From Acidimangrovimonas sediminis (GTDB lineage Bacteria > Pseudomonadota > Alphaproteobacteria > Rhodobacterales > Rhodobacteraceae), in contig NZ_PHSN01000013.1 of assembly GCF_002871005.1 (NCBI RefSeq), forward strand, positions 186,001-250,000: a DNA stretch of 64,000 nucleotides, read 5' to 3'. This document shows, piece after piece, positions 9,549 to 17,737 of the stretch. Positions within the stretch are counted from its first letter, which is position 1. Every line of letters starts with the position of its first letter. Both the position numbers and the translations under genes were made by a program. Under the pieces are notes generated by a model. The model was given only the letters and a program-made list of their open reading frames with translations, was not told where the DNA came from and did not search any database.

Positions 9549-10504
9549 CTGACCGCCGCCATCTGTGCCACCGCCTTCACCACCTCCGGCGTACCGCAGA
9601 CCCAGGACGGCCCGGAATAGACGACCTTCGCCGTCTTCTCGACTTCGCGCAGCGCCGGGTGGCGCAGGATCGCCTCGGCCCGCGAAGCGCCGGGATAGGG
9701 ATGAGAGGTGACGATCACCGACGGAGCCGCCATCACCAGCCGCTCCAGCGGCAGCGTTCCCGCCCCGGTCCGCCCGGTCCGGGCGGCTAGGTTGCGAAAC
9801 CCGGCGGCGGCAAGGATCGCATTTGCCAGCGTCCCGCCCCCCGGGCTGTAGCCGTTCGGGTAATAAAGCGCCGCCGTCTTCTCCGGCAGGCCCTTCGGCG
9901 GTGTGAGGCGGGCCAGCGCCACGTCCATCTTCTCCACTTCCGCCCGGGCCGCGCCCTCGCGGCCCAGCAGCCGCCCCATCCGCAGGACCGCCGCGCGCAC
10001 GCCCCGAAGCGAGGTGACGGGCGCGAAGGTCTCGACCCTGAGGCCCAGCCGCCGCAGCAACGCCAGCGCGGCAGGGTCCGAGAACGTCCCCGCCAGCACG
10101 AGGTCCGGCCGCATCAGGTAGACCTCCTCGGCCTGCCGCCGGTTCAACCGGTAGCGCCCCGCCTCGGCCGCCATGGCCGACGACCTGGGATCCGCCGCCA
10201 GCCACGACACCGACAAAAGCTGCCCCGGCGCCGCCAGCCCCATCGCCAGTTGATCGGTGCACAGGTTGATCGACACGACGCGGGCAGGCGCGGGCACACC
10301 GCCCCCGGTGTCGGAACGCACCGCTCCGCCTCCCGTGTCGGCAAGCGACACCCTGACCCCAGCGTCGGCAAGCGACACCCTGAGCCCGGCATCGCCAAGC
10401 GCCACCCTGCCCGCCGGATCGCCAAGCGCCGCGCCCCCCACCGGGGACAGCGCGGCCAGGACCGCCACGGCGATCAGGTCAGAAGCTCTTGCGAAGCCCC
10501 ACAT
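9545..10504 (-). CDS. btuF: Periplasmic B12/iron-chelate-type binding protein with N-terminal repeats
   Basis: The 319-residue protein has a signal peptide (MWGFARASDLIAVAVLAA...), then about 35 residues of 9-residue imperfect repeats (ALGDPAGRV/ALGDAGLRV/SLADAGVRV/SLADTGGG). The helical-backbone SBP fold then begins at RVVSINLCTDQLAMGL, the typical BtuF/FhuD opening (RVVS.....TE). The repeats match a 27-bp tandem DNA repeat. The 5' end overlaps the receptor gene by 26 bases. It should hand corrinoid to BtuC. The repeat linker is not part of the usual family architecture. Confidence 0.82.
   Translation of the reverse strand: MWGFARASDLIAVAVLAALSPVGGAALGDPAGRVALGDAGLRVSLADAGVRVSLADTGGGAVRSDTGGGVPAPARVVSINLCTDQLAMGLAAPGQLLSVSWLAADPRSSAMAAEAGRYRLNRRQAEEVYLMRPDLVLAGTFSDPAALALLRRLGLRVETFAPVTSLRGVRAAVLRMGRLLGREGAARAEVEKMDVALARLTPPKGLPEKTAALYYPNGYSPGGGTLANAILAAAGFRNLAARTGRTGAGTLPLERLVMAAPSVIVTSHPYPGASRAEAILRHPALREVEKTAKVVYSGPSWVCGTPEVVKAVAQMAAVR
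10338..10430. repeat. 27-bp tandem repeat inside the btuF signal/linker region
   Basis: Three imperfect 27-bp units (10338-10364, 10365-10391, 10392-10418) and a partial fourth share a TCGSCAAGCGMCACCCTG core. They encode 9-residue repeats in frame in the minus-strand btuF gene, just after the signal peptide. Confidence 0.8.
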
Positions 10505-12338
10505 ACAGCGTCCGCCCCGGTTGCGCGTAATCCTCGACCAGCTGGTAGCTGGTATCGGTCAGGTGCTCCACCCGCAGGTAGGCCTCGGTCCGCGCGTCGA
10601 TCGCATAACTCAGCCGCGCATCCAGCGTGGCGAAATTCGGCAGCGTCTTGCGGTCGGCCCCGCCGGTCAGCGTCAGCCCCCCGGTCAGCTTGGCCGTGAG
10701 CGGCGCGGAAAGATCCAGCGACACCATGTGCCGCGGCGGGATCGCCCAGGATTCCGAGGTGATCGAGCTGTCGGTATAGGTATAGCTGCCCGTCAGCGTG
10801 GCGCGACCGATCTCCGCGGCGCCCTCCAGCTCCACCCCCTGGCGCACCGACCGCCCCGGCACCTGCGCGTAGCAGCCATAGCCGCTGCCGCAGGCGGTCG
10901 AGCTGTAGTCGTAGCCGATCAGGTTATCCGCGCTCAGGTGGAAATAGGTCGCGCGGAGATAGCTCTTGCCGGCGAACCGCTTCTCGATGCCCAGGTCGAG
11001 GCTGCGGCTCTTTTCGGGCTGCAGCCCGGTGTTGCCGTAGGGCGAGAACAGCTCGTAATTCGACGGCGCCCGGTAGCCGGTGCCGAGGGAGGCGCGCACC
11101 GTCACGTCCGACCGCGGGTTCCAGGCCGCCGACAGCCGCCAGGTGTTCTCGCCACCGAAGCGCGAATCGTGGTCGCGCCGGGCCGCGCCGGTCACCGTCA
11201 GCTCGTCGGTCAGGGCATAGGCCAGATCGGCATAGACCCCGCTGATCCGGCGGTTCGAATGCTGGGCGCCGTAGCTGCCCTTCTGGTCGTAGGTCTCAAG
11301 CGTCGTATCCGCGCCGAACACGAGCCGCGCCTTGTCGCCCAGCGTCGCCTCGCCCTTGTAGGCCAGCTTGTTGCGCTTGCCGGTATAGGTGTAGTCGGCG
11401 CCCACGCCGGCAGGGGTGACCACGTAGTGCCGCTGGATCCGGAAGGTCTGCGCAGAAAGCGTGTTCTTCAGTGCGCCGGTCTCGAATTCGCCGTAGACCC
11501 GCAGACCGCCGGTATCAGACTTGTAGCTCGCCTCCGCATTCGGCGCGTACATCACGGTGTAGGTGCCCGGGTAATAGGTGCCGTGATCGGCCTGCGCGAA
11601 GGCGGCGAAGCCAAGCTTCACCCCGTTGGCGAAGGTATGCGCGGCATTGGCCGAAATCCGGTTGGCGTAATAGCCGTTGTCCTTGCCGGTGGCGTAATCG
11701 CCGACCCAGACCGGGTAGCCAGAGGTGCCCATGTGGCTCAGCGTCAGGGCATAATCGGTGGCGTCGTCCTTGTAGGTCAGCGTGTAGGAGCCGTTCAGCG
11801 TCTTGCGCGTGCCGGCCTCGATCCAGCTGTATTGATGCAGGCCCGGCTCGGTCGCGTGGCGGGTCTGGATGGCGACCACGCCGCCCACCGCGGAGGAGCC
11901 GTAGAGCGCGGATTGAGAGCCCTTGAGCACCTCGATCCGGCTGACGCTCGCGGTGCCGAGGTGGCCGAAATCGTAGGCCACCTGGGTGCCCGAGGGATCG
12001 GTCACGTCGATGCCGTCGACCAGCACGTCGACATAGTTCTGGCTGGCGCCCCGGATCGAGAAGCTGGCCTGCTGCCCCATTCCCCCGCGGGAGCGAAGCG
12101 AGAAGCCCGGCACCGAGCGCAGCGCCGCCGCGACCGTGGAATTCGCCGCATCGGCCAGCTGGCGGCTGTCGATCACGTCGACGGTGGCGCCGACTTTGGT
12201 GGCATCCGTCGGCACGGTGTCGGCCGAGACCACGATGGTGCCCAGGGCAAACGGTTCGGCCCCGGCGGACTGGCCGCTCAGTGCGGATCCGGTGGCGGCA
12301 AGGCCGGCGGCGGCAAGGGTGAGGAAGCGTCGGGTCAT
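10479..12338 (-). CDS. btuB: TonB-dependent outer-membrane receptor, BtuB-like
   Basis: The 619-residue protein starts MTRRFLTLAAAGLAATGSAL (signal peptide). It has a TonB-box-like GTIVVSAD, a plug domain (LRSVPGFSLRSRGGMGQQASF, VDVLVDGIDVTDPSG, VLKGSQSALYGSSAVGGVV) and a beta-barrel ending in Phe (YVGLRKSF). Length matches BtuB (about 600). ATG 12338 is chosen over an in-frame start 23 codons upstream because it begins the signal peptide. A cobalamin riboswitch lies upstream, so B12 or another corrinoid is the likely ligand. Confidence 0.9.
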   Translation of the reverse strand: MTRRFLTLAAAGLAATGSALSGQSAGAEPFALGTIVVSADTVPTDATKVGATVDVIDSRQLADAANSTVAAALRSVPGFSLRSRGGMGQQASFSIRGASQNYVDVLVDGIDVTDPSGTQVAYDFGHLGTASVSRIEVLKGSQSALYGSSAVGGVVAIQTRHATEPGLHQYSWIEAGTRKTLNGSYTLTYKDDATDYALTLSHMGTSGYPVWVGDYATGKDNGYYANRISANAAHTFANGVKLGFAAFAQADHGTYYPGTYTVMYAPNAEASYKSDTGGLRVYGEFETGALKNTLSAQTFRIQRHYVVTPAGVGADYTYTGKRNKLAYKGEATLGDKARLVFGADTTLETYDQKGSYGAQHSNRRISGVYADLAYALTDELTVTGAARRDHDSRFGGENTWRLSAAWNPRSDVTVRASLGTGYRAPSNYELFSPYGNTGLQPEKSRSLDLGIEKRFAGKSYLRATYFHLSADNLIGYDYSSTACGSGYGCYAQVPGRSVRQGVELEGAAEIGRATLTGSYTYTDSSITSESWAIPPRHMVSLDLSAPLTAKLTGGLTLTGGADRKTLPNFATLDARLSYAIDARTEAYLRVEHLTDTSYQLVEDYAQPGRTLYVGLRKSF

Positions 12339-12422
12339 GGATGTCTGGCCTTCAGGGGCGCCCCCGGATCGGCGGGGAGGCGGGGATCGCAACGGATGTC
12401 CTTGCAAAGGCCGCGGGCCCCT

Positions 12423-12449
12423 CGCAGACGGTGAAACGTCACCTCTGCG
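12423..12449 (-). promoter_or_regulatory. Hairpin in the riboswitch expression platform
   Basis: Arms 12423-12434 and 12439-12449 pair with a single bulge and lie between the B12 box and the btuB start. No U-run follows, so it is more likely part of a structure controlling translation initiation than a classical intrinsic terminator. This is inferred from position. Confidence 0.4.
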
Positions 12450-12496
12450 GTCTGGCCGCTTCCCGGACGCGCCCCGCGCCCCGGAGAGGGTGATCC

Positions 12497-12687
12497 CTTC
12501 GGCAGGTCTCCTGACTTGCGGGTCACCGCTCCGGCCGGCCTTCCCGGGGCGCGCGCCCCAGTGGCATCCTCGTCCGTCGCTCGCCGCCTACAGTTGCGGG
12601 GGCAGTCGCGGCATTGGTCCACCCGGAGACACCGGAAAGAACCGCACCGCATTCCCTTTTCACCCGGGAGATCCCCGGGAACCGAAG
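12497..12687 (-). ncRNA. Cobalamin (B12) riboswitch
   Basis: Read on the minus strand, the region carries the B12 box AGTCAGGAGACCTGCC (12516-12501), upstream GCCACTG (around 12565), an ACTGTAGGCGGC-type stretch and a GGGAATGCGGTG segment, all hallmarks of the cobalamin riboswitch. The ends pair as CTTCGG/CCGAAG (12687-12682 with 12502-12497), closing the P1 stem. It lies about 160 bases before the btuB start, so high cobalamin should switch the btuBFCD operon off. Confidence 0.95.
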
Positions 12688-12782
12688 CTGCCCCCTCTTG
12701 CGCATCGCGGGGGCGCGAGTCAAGCGCCGCCATGCCCCGCGCCCCCACCCACCCCGCGACACCGGACCTGACGCAGGAGATT
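12688..12782 (-). promoter_or_regulatory. Probable promoter region of the btuBFCD operon
   Basis: This stretch separates the riboswitch 5' end from the inverted repeat. On the minus strand TTGACT (12723-12718) matches a -35 hexamer well, but the -10 position about 17 bases on (around 12700-12695) is GC-rich and poor. The transcript start must lie near here to include the P1 stem at 12687. Confidence 0.35.
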
Positions 12783-12841
12783 TGCGTATTTGGAGAACAA
12801 TGAAAGCAGGGTCTGACCTTTCATTGTTCTCCAAATACGCA
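12783..12841. repeat. Perfect 23-bp inverted repeat, AT-rich
   Basis: Arms 12783-12805 and 12819-12841 are exactly complementary (23 of 23) around a 13-base centre, GCAGGGTCTGACC. The arms contain GTATTTGGAGAACAATGAAA, strikingly AT-rich for this genome. The element lies in the divergent gap between the btuB riboswitch and the amidase gene. It could be a long hairpin, a bidirectional terminator, a MITE-like element or a regulator site. Confidence 0.85.
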
Positions 12842-12979
12842 CGCGACCCTAGGGCCCGTGCCACGCCGCCCGCGGAGTGCGCAATTTCCGGGCGCCGGGC
12901 ACGGTTCTTCAGGCTGCGGCTTGCCCCGGCCGGAAACACCCGGCAACACTGCGCCGGACCGCAGACGAAGGAACCGCGC

Positions 12980-14404
12980 ATGACCGACCTCACCGACCTT
13001 GGCGCCAGCGCGCTGGCCCGCATGATCGCGGCGGGAGAGACCTCCGCCGCCGAGGTGATGCAGGCCCATCTCGACCGCATCGGGGCAGTGAACGGGCAGG
13101 TCAACGCGATCGTATCGCTGGGCGACCCCGACACGTTGATGGCCGAGGCGCGGGCCGCCGACCAAGCGCCGCGCAAGGGCTGGCTGCACGGCCTTCCGCT
13201 GGCGGTGAAGGACCTGCAGCTGACCGCAGGGATCCGTTCGACCATGGGTTCGCCGATCTTCGCCGACCACGTGCCGGAGAAGGACGGCATGCTGTCGCAC
13301 CGGCTGCGGGCCGAGGGGGCGATCCTGATCGGCAAGACCAACGTGCCGGAGTACGGCCTCGGGTCGCAATCCTCGAACCCGGTGTTCGGCGCGACCGCCA
13401 CGCCCTACGACCTGTCGCGCACCTCGGGCGGCTCCTCCGGCGGGGCGGCCTCGGCGCTGGCCGCGCGGATGCTGCCGGTCGCCGACGGCTCGGACATGAT
13501 GGGGTCACTGCGCAACCCCGCCGCCTTCTGCAACGTCTACGGCATGCGGCCGAGCTACGGCCTCGTCCCCAAGGATCCCGAGGGCGACAGCTTCCTTCAC
13601 CAGCTGTCGACCGACGGGCCGATGGCGCGCAATGTCGAGGATCTGGCCCGGCTGCTGGAAACCCTCGCCCGGCCCGATCCGCGTCTGCCCCACGGCCGCG
13701 CATGGGAGCCTTTCGCAGAGGATCTCGACCGCGACCCTCGGGGGCTGCGCATCGGCTGGCTGGGCGACTGGGGCGGGGCCTTCCCGATGGAGCCGGGCAT
13801 CCTGGAAACCTGCCGGTCGGCGCTGGAGATCATGGCCGACCTGGGCTGCATCGTCGAGGAGGTGGCGCCCCCCTTCGACGCCTCCGCGCTGTGGCAGAGC
13901 TGGATCACGCTGCGCAGCTGGGCCGTCGCCACGAACCTGTCGGTGCACCATGCCGATCCCCGCCGCCGCGACCTCCTCAAGCCCGAGGCGGTGTGGGAGA
14001 CAGAGCGCGGCCTCGCCCTCTCGGCGATGGAGGTGCACCGCGCCAGCGTCACCCGCTCGGCCTGGTTTTCCCGCGCGGCGGAGCTGTTCGGCAGCTACGA
14101 CGTGCTGGTGCTGCCCACGGCACAGATCTGGCCGTTCGACAAGAATGTGCTCTGGCCGAAGGCGATCGGCGCGGCGGAGATGGACACCTACCACCGCTGG
14201 ATGGAGGTGGTGGTGCCGGCGAGCCTGATCGGCCTGCCCGCGATCTCGGTCCCCGCCGGCTTCGGGACCGATGGCCCCGGGGCGGGCCTGCCGATGGGGA
14301 TGCAGCTTATCGGGCCGCGCGGGGCCGATCGGGCGCTTCTGCGCCTCGCCCAGGCCTGGCACCACGCCACCGACTGGCCGGCGGTCCGCCCGCCCGCGCT
14401 CTGA
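12980..14404 (+). CDS. Amidase (amidase-signature family)
   Basis: The 474-residue enzyme has the Ser-cisSer-Lys machinery: Lys77 in PLAVKDL, GGSSGG at 150-155 and nucleophile Ser176 in GSLRNPA. ATG 12980 follows an AAGGAA ribosome site; the frame is open upstream but not protein-like. The family hydrolyses amides to acid and ammonia. The motif before the nucleophile is GSDMMGS instead of GTDTGGS, a known sub-branch. Substrate is unknown. It runs towards the DMT transporter on the other strand with a 36-base gap. Confidence 0.88.
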   Translation: MTDLTDLGASALARMIAAGETSAAEVMQAHLDRIGAVNGQVNAIVSLGDPDTLMAEARAADQAPRKGWLHGLPLAVKDLQLTAGIRSTMGSPIFADHVPEKDGMLSHRLRAEGAILIGKTNVPEYGLGSQSSNPVFGATATPYDLSRTSGGSSGGAASALAARMLPVADGSDMMGSLRNPAAFCNVYGMRPSYGLVPKDPEGDSFLHQLSTDGPMARNVEDLARLLETLARPDPRLPHGRAWEPFAEDLDRDPRGLRIGWLGDWGGAFPMEPGILETCRSALEIMADLGCIVEEVAPPFDASALWQSWITLRSWAVATNLSVHHADPRRRDLLKPEAVWETERGLALSAMEVHRASVTRSAWFSRAAELFGSYDVLVLPTAQIWPFDKNVLWPKAIGAAEMDTYHRWMEVVVPASLIGLPAISVPAGFGTDGPGAGLPMGMQLIGPRGADRALLRLAQAWHHATDWPAVRPPAL

Positions 14405-14440
14405 CTCCCCGGAGGGAGGAAGTCGACGGGAGAGGGACGC

Positions 14441-15367
14441 CTAGCCTTTCATCTCGTTCACCACCGGGGTCACCCGGCGGCGCTTGATCACCGCCTCGCG
14501 CCAGGTGATGAAGCTGACCGCCGTGATGATGATGCCGCCGCCGAGGATCACCCAGCCGTCGACCGGCTCGGCGAAGAACAGCGCGCCGGTCGCCGTGGCC
14601 CAGACCAGTTGCAAGAAGGTCACCGGCTGGGTCACAGTCACCGGCGCCAGCTTGAAGGCATGGGTCATCATCAGGTGCCCGGCAGTGGCGAACCCGGCGG
14701 TGAGGAACAGCCAGAACACCTCGTGCAGCGTGGGCGTGACCCAGACGGCAGCGGCGAAGGGGGCCAGGGCGATCGTCACCCCGATCGACAGCATGGCGAC
14801 GATCACCGCGGGCGAGGCCTCGTCCGACAGCCGCTTTGCGATGAGGTAGGAGGCCGCGAAGAACACCGCCACCGCCAGCATCGCCATCTGCCCGTGCGAG
14901 ATCTCCTGCACCCCCGGCCGCAGGATCACCACGACGCCGAAGAGCGCGGCGAAGACCGCAATGAGGCGCCTCAGAGCCAGCGTCTCGCCAAGGAAAAGCG
15001 CCGCCCCGATGGTGACATAGACCGGCGAGAGGTAGTTCATCGCCGTGACCTCGGCCATCGGGATCCGCGCCATGGCATAGAACCACAGCATCACCCCCAG
15101 CGCATGCACGAGGCCGCGCACCGCAAACAGGCCCACGCCCCGCGGCGTGTAGCGGTTGCGCAGGATGGGCCCCAGCATCGGGATCAGGAAGACGAGGCCG
15201 AGCGCGTAGCGCAGGAACGCTGCCTCGGTCGAGGGCAGCGACTGGCCCAGGCACTTGACGATCGCATTGACCCCGACGAAGGCAAAGCCCGATCCGAGCA
15301 TCCACAGGATCCCGGCGGTCGGCCGGTGCACGGCCATGCCGTTAACAGGTGAAGCAGTTGTCGCCAT
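14441..15367 (-). CDS. DMT-superfamily (EamA/RhaT) transporter
   Basis: This 308-residue membrane protein contains two EamA repeats and about ten hydrophobic spans (for example GLFAVRGLVHALGVMLWFYAM and the C-terminal LGGGIIITAVSFI). The length matches the 10-TM drug/metabolite family. It is probably an inner-membrane exporter or permease of a small metabolite. The first about 15 residues are polar and precede TM1. Confidence 0.85.
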   Translation of the reverse strand: MATTASPVNGMAVHRPTAGILWMLGSGFAFVGVNAIVKCLGQSLPSTEAAFLRYALGLVFLIPMLGPILRNRYTPRGVGLFAVRGLVHALGVMLWFYAMARIPMAEVTAMNYLSPVYVTIGAALFLGETLALRRLIAVFAALFGVVVILRPGVQEISHGQMAMLAVAVFFAASYLIAKRLSDEASPAVIVAMLSIGVTIALAPFAAAVWVTPTLHEVFWLFLTAGFATAGHLMMTHAFKLAPVTVTQPVTFLQLVWATATGALFFAEPVDGWVILGGGIIITAVSFITWREAVIKRRRVTPVVNEMKG

Positions 15368-15510
15368 GGCCGGACCTCACCCGAAAGTGTGCGCGATGGC
15401 AAGGGCCCGCGTACCAGGATCGCGCGGGATCGGGGAGCAGCGGCCAGGGGCGGAACGTGGCCGTCCAGGGCCGAACGGGGTGTCGGCACGGGCCGGAGGA
15501 CCGGCCGCCC

Positions 15511-15550
15511 CTCAGTTCCGCCCCTCTCAGTTCCGCCCCTCTCAGCTCCG
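15511..15550. repeat. 15-bp tandem repeat at the 3' end of alkB
   Basis: CTCAGTTCCGCCCCT occurs twice in tandem (15511-15525, 15526-15540) and a partial third copy (CTCAGCTCCG) contains the alkB stop codon at 15544-15542. The repeat has duplicated the sequence around the stop. Confidence 0.8.
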
Positions 15551-16801
15551 GTCGTCCTCCGCCCCGCGGGCCAGAGCCATCGTGCGGCTGACGGCCTCGG
15601 CGATCGCGGCGTTGGGATCGGCCGGCCCGGGCCGCGCCTGCGCGCCCGTCTCCGGCTCCACCTGCACCGAACCGTCGGGGAGGCCCGCATCGCCCCACGC
15701 AGCGGTCGGCATCTCACCCTTCGCCCCGGCGGGTGCGGGCACCATGCCCTCCGGTTCGGCAACGGTCGCGGGGGGCACGTAGCCTTGCCAGCGGCGGGCG
15801 CGCTTGTCCATCATCCGGTGCCAGAGCGGCGGGTAAAGCGCGATCGCCCCCATCACCGGCAGCGAATGGGGAAGGATCGGCGCGGAGCCCCCCGCGGGCA
15901 TCGCCAGCGCCGGATAGGGCGTCGCGGGCCGGGCATGATGCGCCGAATGCCGTGGCGCGTTCAGCATCAGCGCCGCCGAATACCAGTGCCCGGCGTTCCA
16001 CGAATGCGCCGCCCCCACCGGCTCCGACCGCCCCCCGGGCAGCACCCGCCGCTCCAGCCCGTAGTGCTGCACGTAATCCGACACCAGAAGCTGCATCTGC
16101 GCATAGGCCGCCAGCAGCAGGTAGGCCAGCACCCCACCCGCCCCGAACAGCAGCGCGGCCACCGCCAGGCAGGCCAGCGATCCGCCGGCATAGGTGACGT
16201 AGGGATGCCAGCCCTTCGCCTTGCGCGCCCGCCCACGCATGGCCGTCTCGATCTCGGCCCCGGCGCGAAAGCTGCCCCACCAGGCGCGCGGCGCAAAGGC
16301 CCAGAAGCCCTCACCCAGCTCGGCGGTATTGGGATCCTCCGCCGTGGCCACGTAACGGTGATGGATATGCCGGTGCGCCGAGGTGTGGTGCCCGAAGAGC
16401 AGGCTGATGTAGACCCACATCCCCAGCCGGAACAGGCTGCGGTCCGCGCGGTGGATCAGTTCGTGCGCGTTGGAATTGCTCACCTGCCCGAAGAACAGCC
16501 CGAAGCCCAGGAACAGCGCGATGCGCGCGCCCCAGCCCAGCCCCGTCGCGCCCGAGACCGCCGCAACCGCCAGCAGCAGAAGCCAGAAATGCGCCCCGGC
16601 CAGCACGACCGACAGGCGATCCGCGGCGGGAAACTCGGTCCCCTCCGGCGCCTCCGACGCGGCCCGCGCGACAACTTCGTCCAGAAGAAAGACGAACAGC
16701 GTGACATAGGCGAATGCGGCCAGCGCCCAGGGCCCGCCCAGGACGCTCCCCATCACGAGAAGCGGCAGGGGGATCAACGTGGCAATCGTGAAAAGCAACA
16801 T
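15542..16801 (-). CDS. alkB: Alkane 1-monooxygenase (AlkB-like, membrane non-haem di-iron)
   Basis: The 419-residue protein has hydrophobic spans and the AlkB histidine boxes NAHELIHR, HHTSAHRHIHH and the late NAPRHSAHH, plus the AlkB signature SDYVQHYGLER. These ligate the di-iron centre that hydroxylates alkanes at the terminal carbon. The last about 70 residues (after WQGYVPPATV) are an Ala/Pro/Glu-rich extension that is not part of the catalytic fold. No rubredoxin or rubredoxin reductase gene is nearby, so electron donors must be encoded elsewhere. Its start abuts a 23-bp inverted-repeat arm. Confidence 0.92.
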   Translation of the reverse strand: MLLFTIATLIPLPLLVMGSVLGGPWALAAFAYVTLFVFLLDEVVARAASEAPEGTEFPAADRLSVVLAGAHFWLLLLAVAAVSGATGLGWGARIALFLGFGLFFGQVSNSNAHELIHRADRSLFRLGMWVYISLLFGHHTSAHRHIHHRYVATAEDPNTAELGEGFWAFAPRAWWGSFRAGAEIETAMRGRARKAKGWHPYVTYAGGSLACLAVAALLFGAGGVLAYLLLAAYAQMQLLVSDYVQHYGLERRVLPGGRSEPVGAAHSWNAGHWYSAALMLNAPRHSAHHARPATPYPALAMPAGGSAPILPHSLPVMGAIALYPPLWHRMMDKRARRWQGYVPPATVAEPEGMVPAPAGAKGEMPTAAWGDAGLPDGSVQVEPETGAQARPGPADPNAAIAEAVSRTMALARGAEDDRS

Positions 16802-16927
16802 GGCGGTCTTTCGGTCCGGTCCGGAACGGGTCTAAAGGGGCGGGGCCGAGCGAAGCAGCAAATGATGGCGCGAGCAAGGCGCATGCGTGCCCCGGATATG
16901 CCGCCCGGACCGGACCGAAAGACCGCC
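16802..16927. repeat. Perfect 23-bp inverted repeat in the alkB/yhhN divergent promoter region
   Basis: Arm 16802-16824 lies directly before the alkB ATG. Its exact reverse complement is at 16905-16927, 53 bases before the divergent gene start. Each arm contains GGACCGGACCGAAAGACC reading towards the gene on its side. The 80-base spacing and symmetry suggest paired operator or leader elements, or duplicated 5' UTR sequence. Confidence 0.8.
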
Positions 16928-16980
16928 CGCCGGCGCGCCCCTCGCGCCACCGGGCGCGCCGCAACCAAAGGAGCCCTGCG

Positions 16981-17664
16981 ATGCACGACCAGACCCTTGC
17001 CGGCAACCTCGTGACGGCGCTCCTGTCGCTGGGGGTCGGCTTCGCGGCGGTGTACCTGCTGCAATGGTGCACCCGTCCCGTCTCGTGGCCCCGCAGCGGG
17101 GTCAAGACGCTGGCCACGCTGTGCCTCGCAGGCGCCGCCGCCACGCTGGGCGCGCCGTTGCTGGTGACCCTCGGGCTGGCCCTGGGCGCGGCGGGCGATT
17201 TCGCGCTGTCCCGGCCCGGGCGGCGCGCCTTTCTCGCCGGGATGGCGCTTTTCGCGCTGGGGCACCTCGCCTATGCCGCGGCCTTCCTGCGGGCCGGGCT
17301 GGGCGACATCTTGCTGCTGCCCGCCGTCGCGGTGGCAGCGCTCGCGCTGTCCACCGAGATCTGGCTGCGCCCCCGCACCGGCGCGCTGAAATGGCCGGTG
17401 CGCGGCTATGTCGTGGCGATCACGGCGATGATGCTGGCGGCCCTCACCCTGCCCGACCGCGCCCTTGCCGTGATCCTCGGCGCCGCGCTGTTCCTCGGCT
17501 CCGACCTGTTGCTGTCGACCGTCCTCTTCCCGCGCCCGGGGGCGTCCCGCGCGCCCTCCACCCGGCTCTCGCGCCTGGCGTCGCGCATGGCATGGGTCGG
17601 CTACTGGGCCGGCCAGGCGCTGATCGCGCTCGGCGCGGCCGCCGCGCTGGGGATGCGGCCCTAG
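16981..17664 (+). CDS. YhhN/TMEM86-family membrane protein (lysoplasmalogenase-like)
   Basis: The 227-residue protein is almost wholly hydrophobic with about eight spans and the family features LGLALGAAGDFAL (conserved GD) and LGSDLLL, plus a C-terminal YWAGQALIALG. The family includes mammalian lysoplasmalogenase TMEM86B, and bacterial members are mostly uncharacterised. The ribosome site AAAGGAG precedes ATG 16981. It is divergent from alkB, so a role in lipid or alkane metabolism is possible but is only inferred. Confidence 0.78.
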   Translation: MHDQTLAGNLVTALLSLGVGFAAVYLLQWCTRPVSWPRSGVKTLATLCLAGAAATLGAPLLVTLGLALGAAGDFALSRPGRRAFLAGMALFALGHLAYAAAFLRAGLGDILLLPAVAVAALALSTEIWLRPRTGALKWPVRGYVVAITAMMLAALTLPDRALAVILGAALFLGSDLLLSTVLFPRPGASRAPSTRLSRLASRMAWVGYWAGQALIALGAAAALGMRP

Positions 17665-17737
17665 GCGGCCAACCCCCTTCCCCTCGGGCCGCCAAGGGAT
17701 TAGGTCAGGAAGACCCCACGCAAAGACGGACCGCCGC

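Noticed and set aside
10338-10430. Possible CRISPR-like array
   Set aside because: Units are directly adjacent without spacers and encode in-frame protein repeats, so it is a tandem repeat. No cas genes occur in the window.
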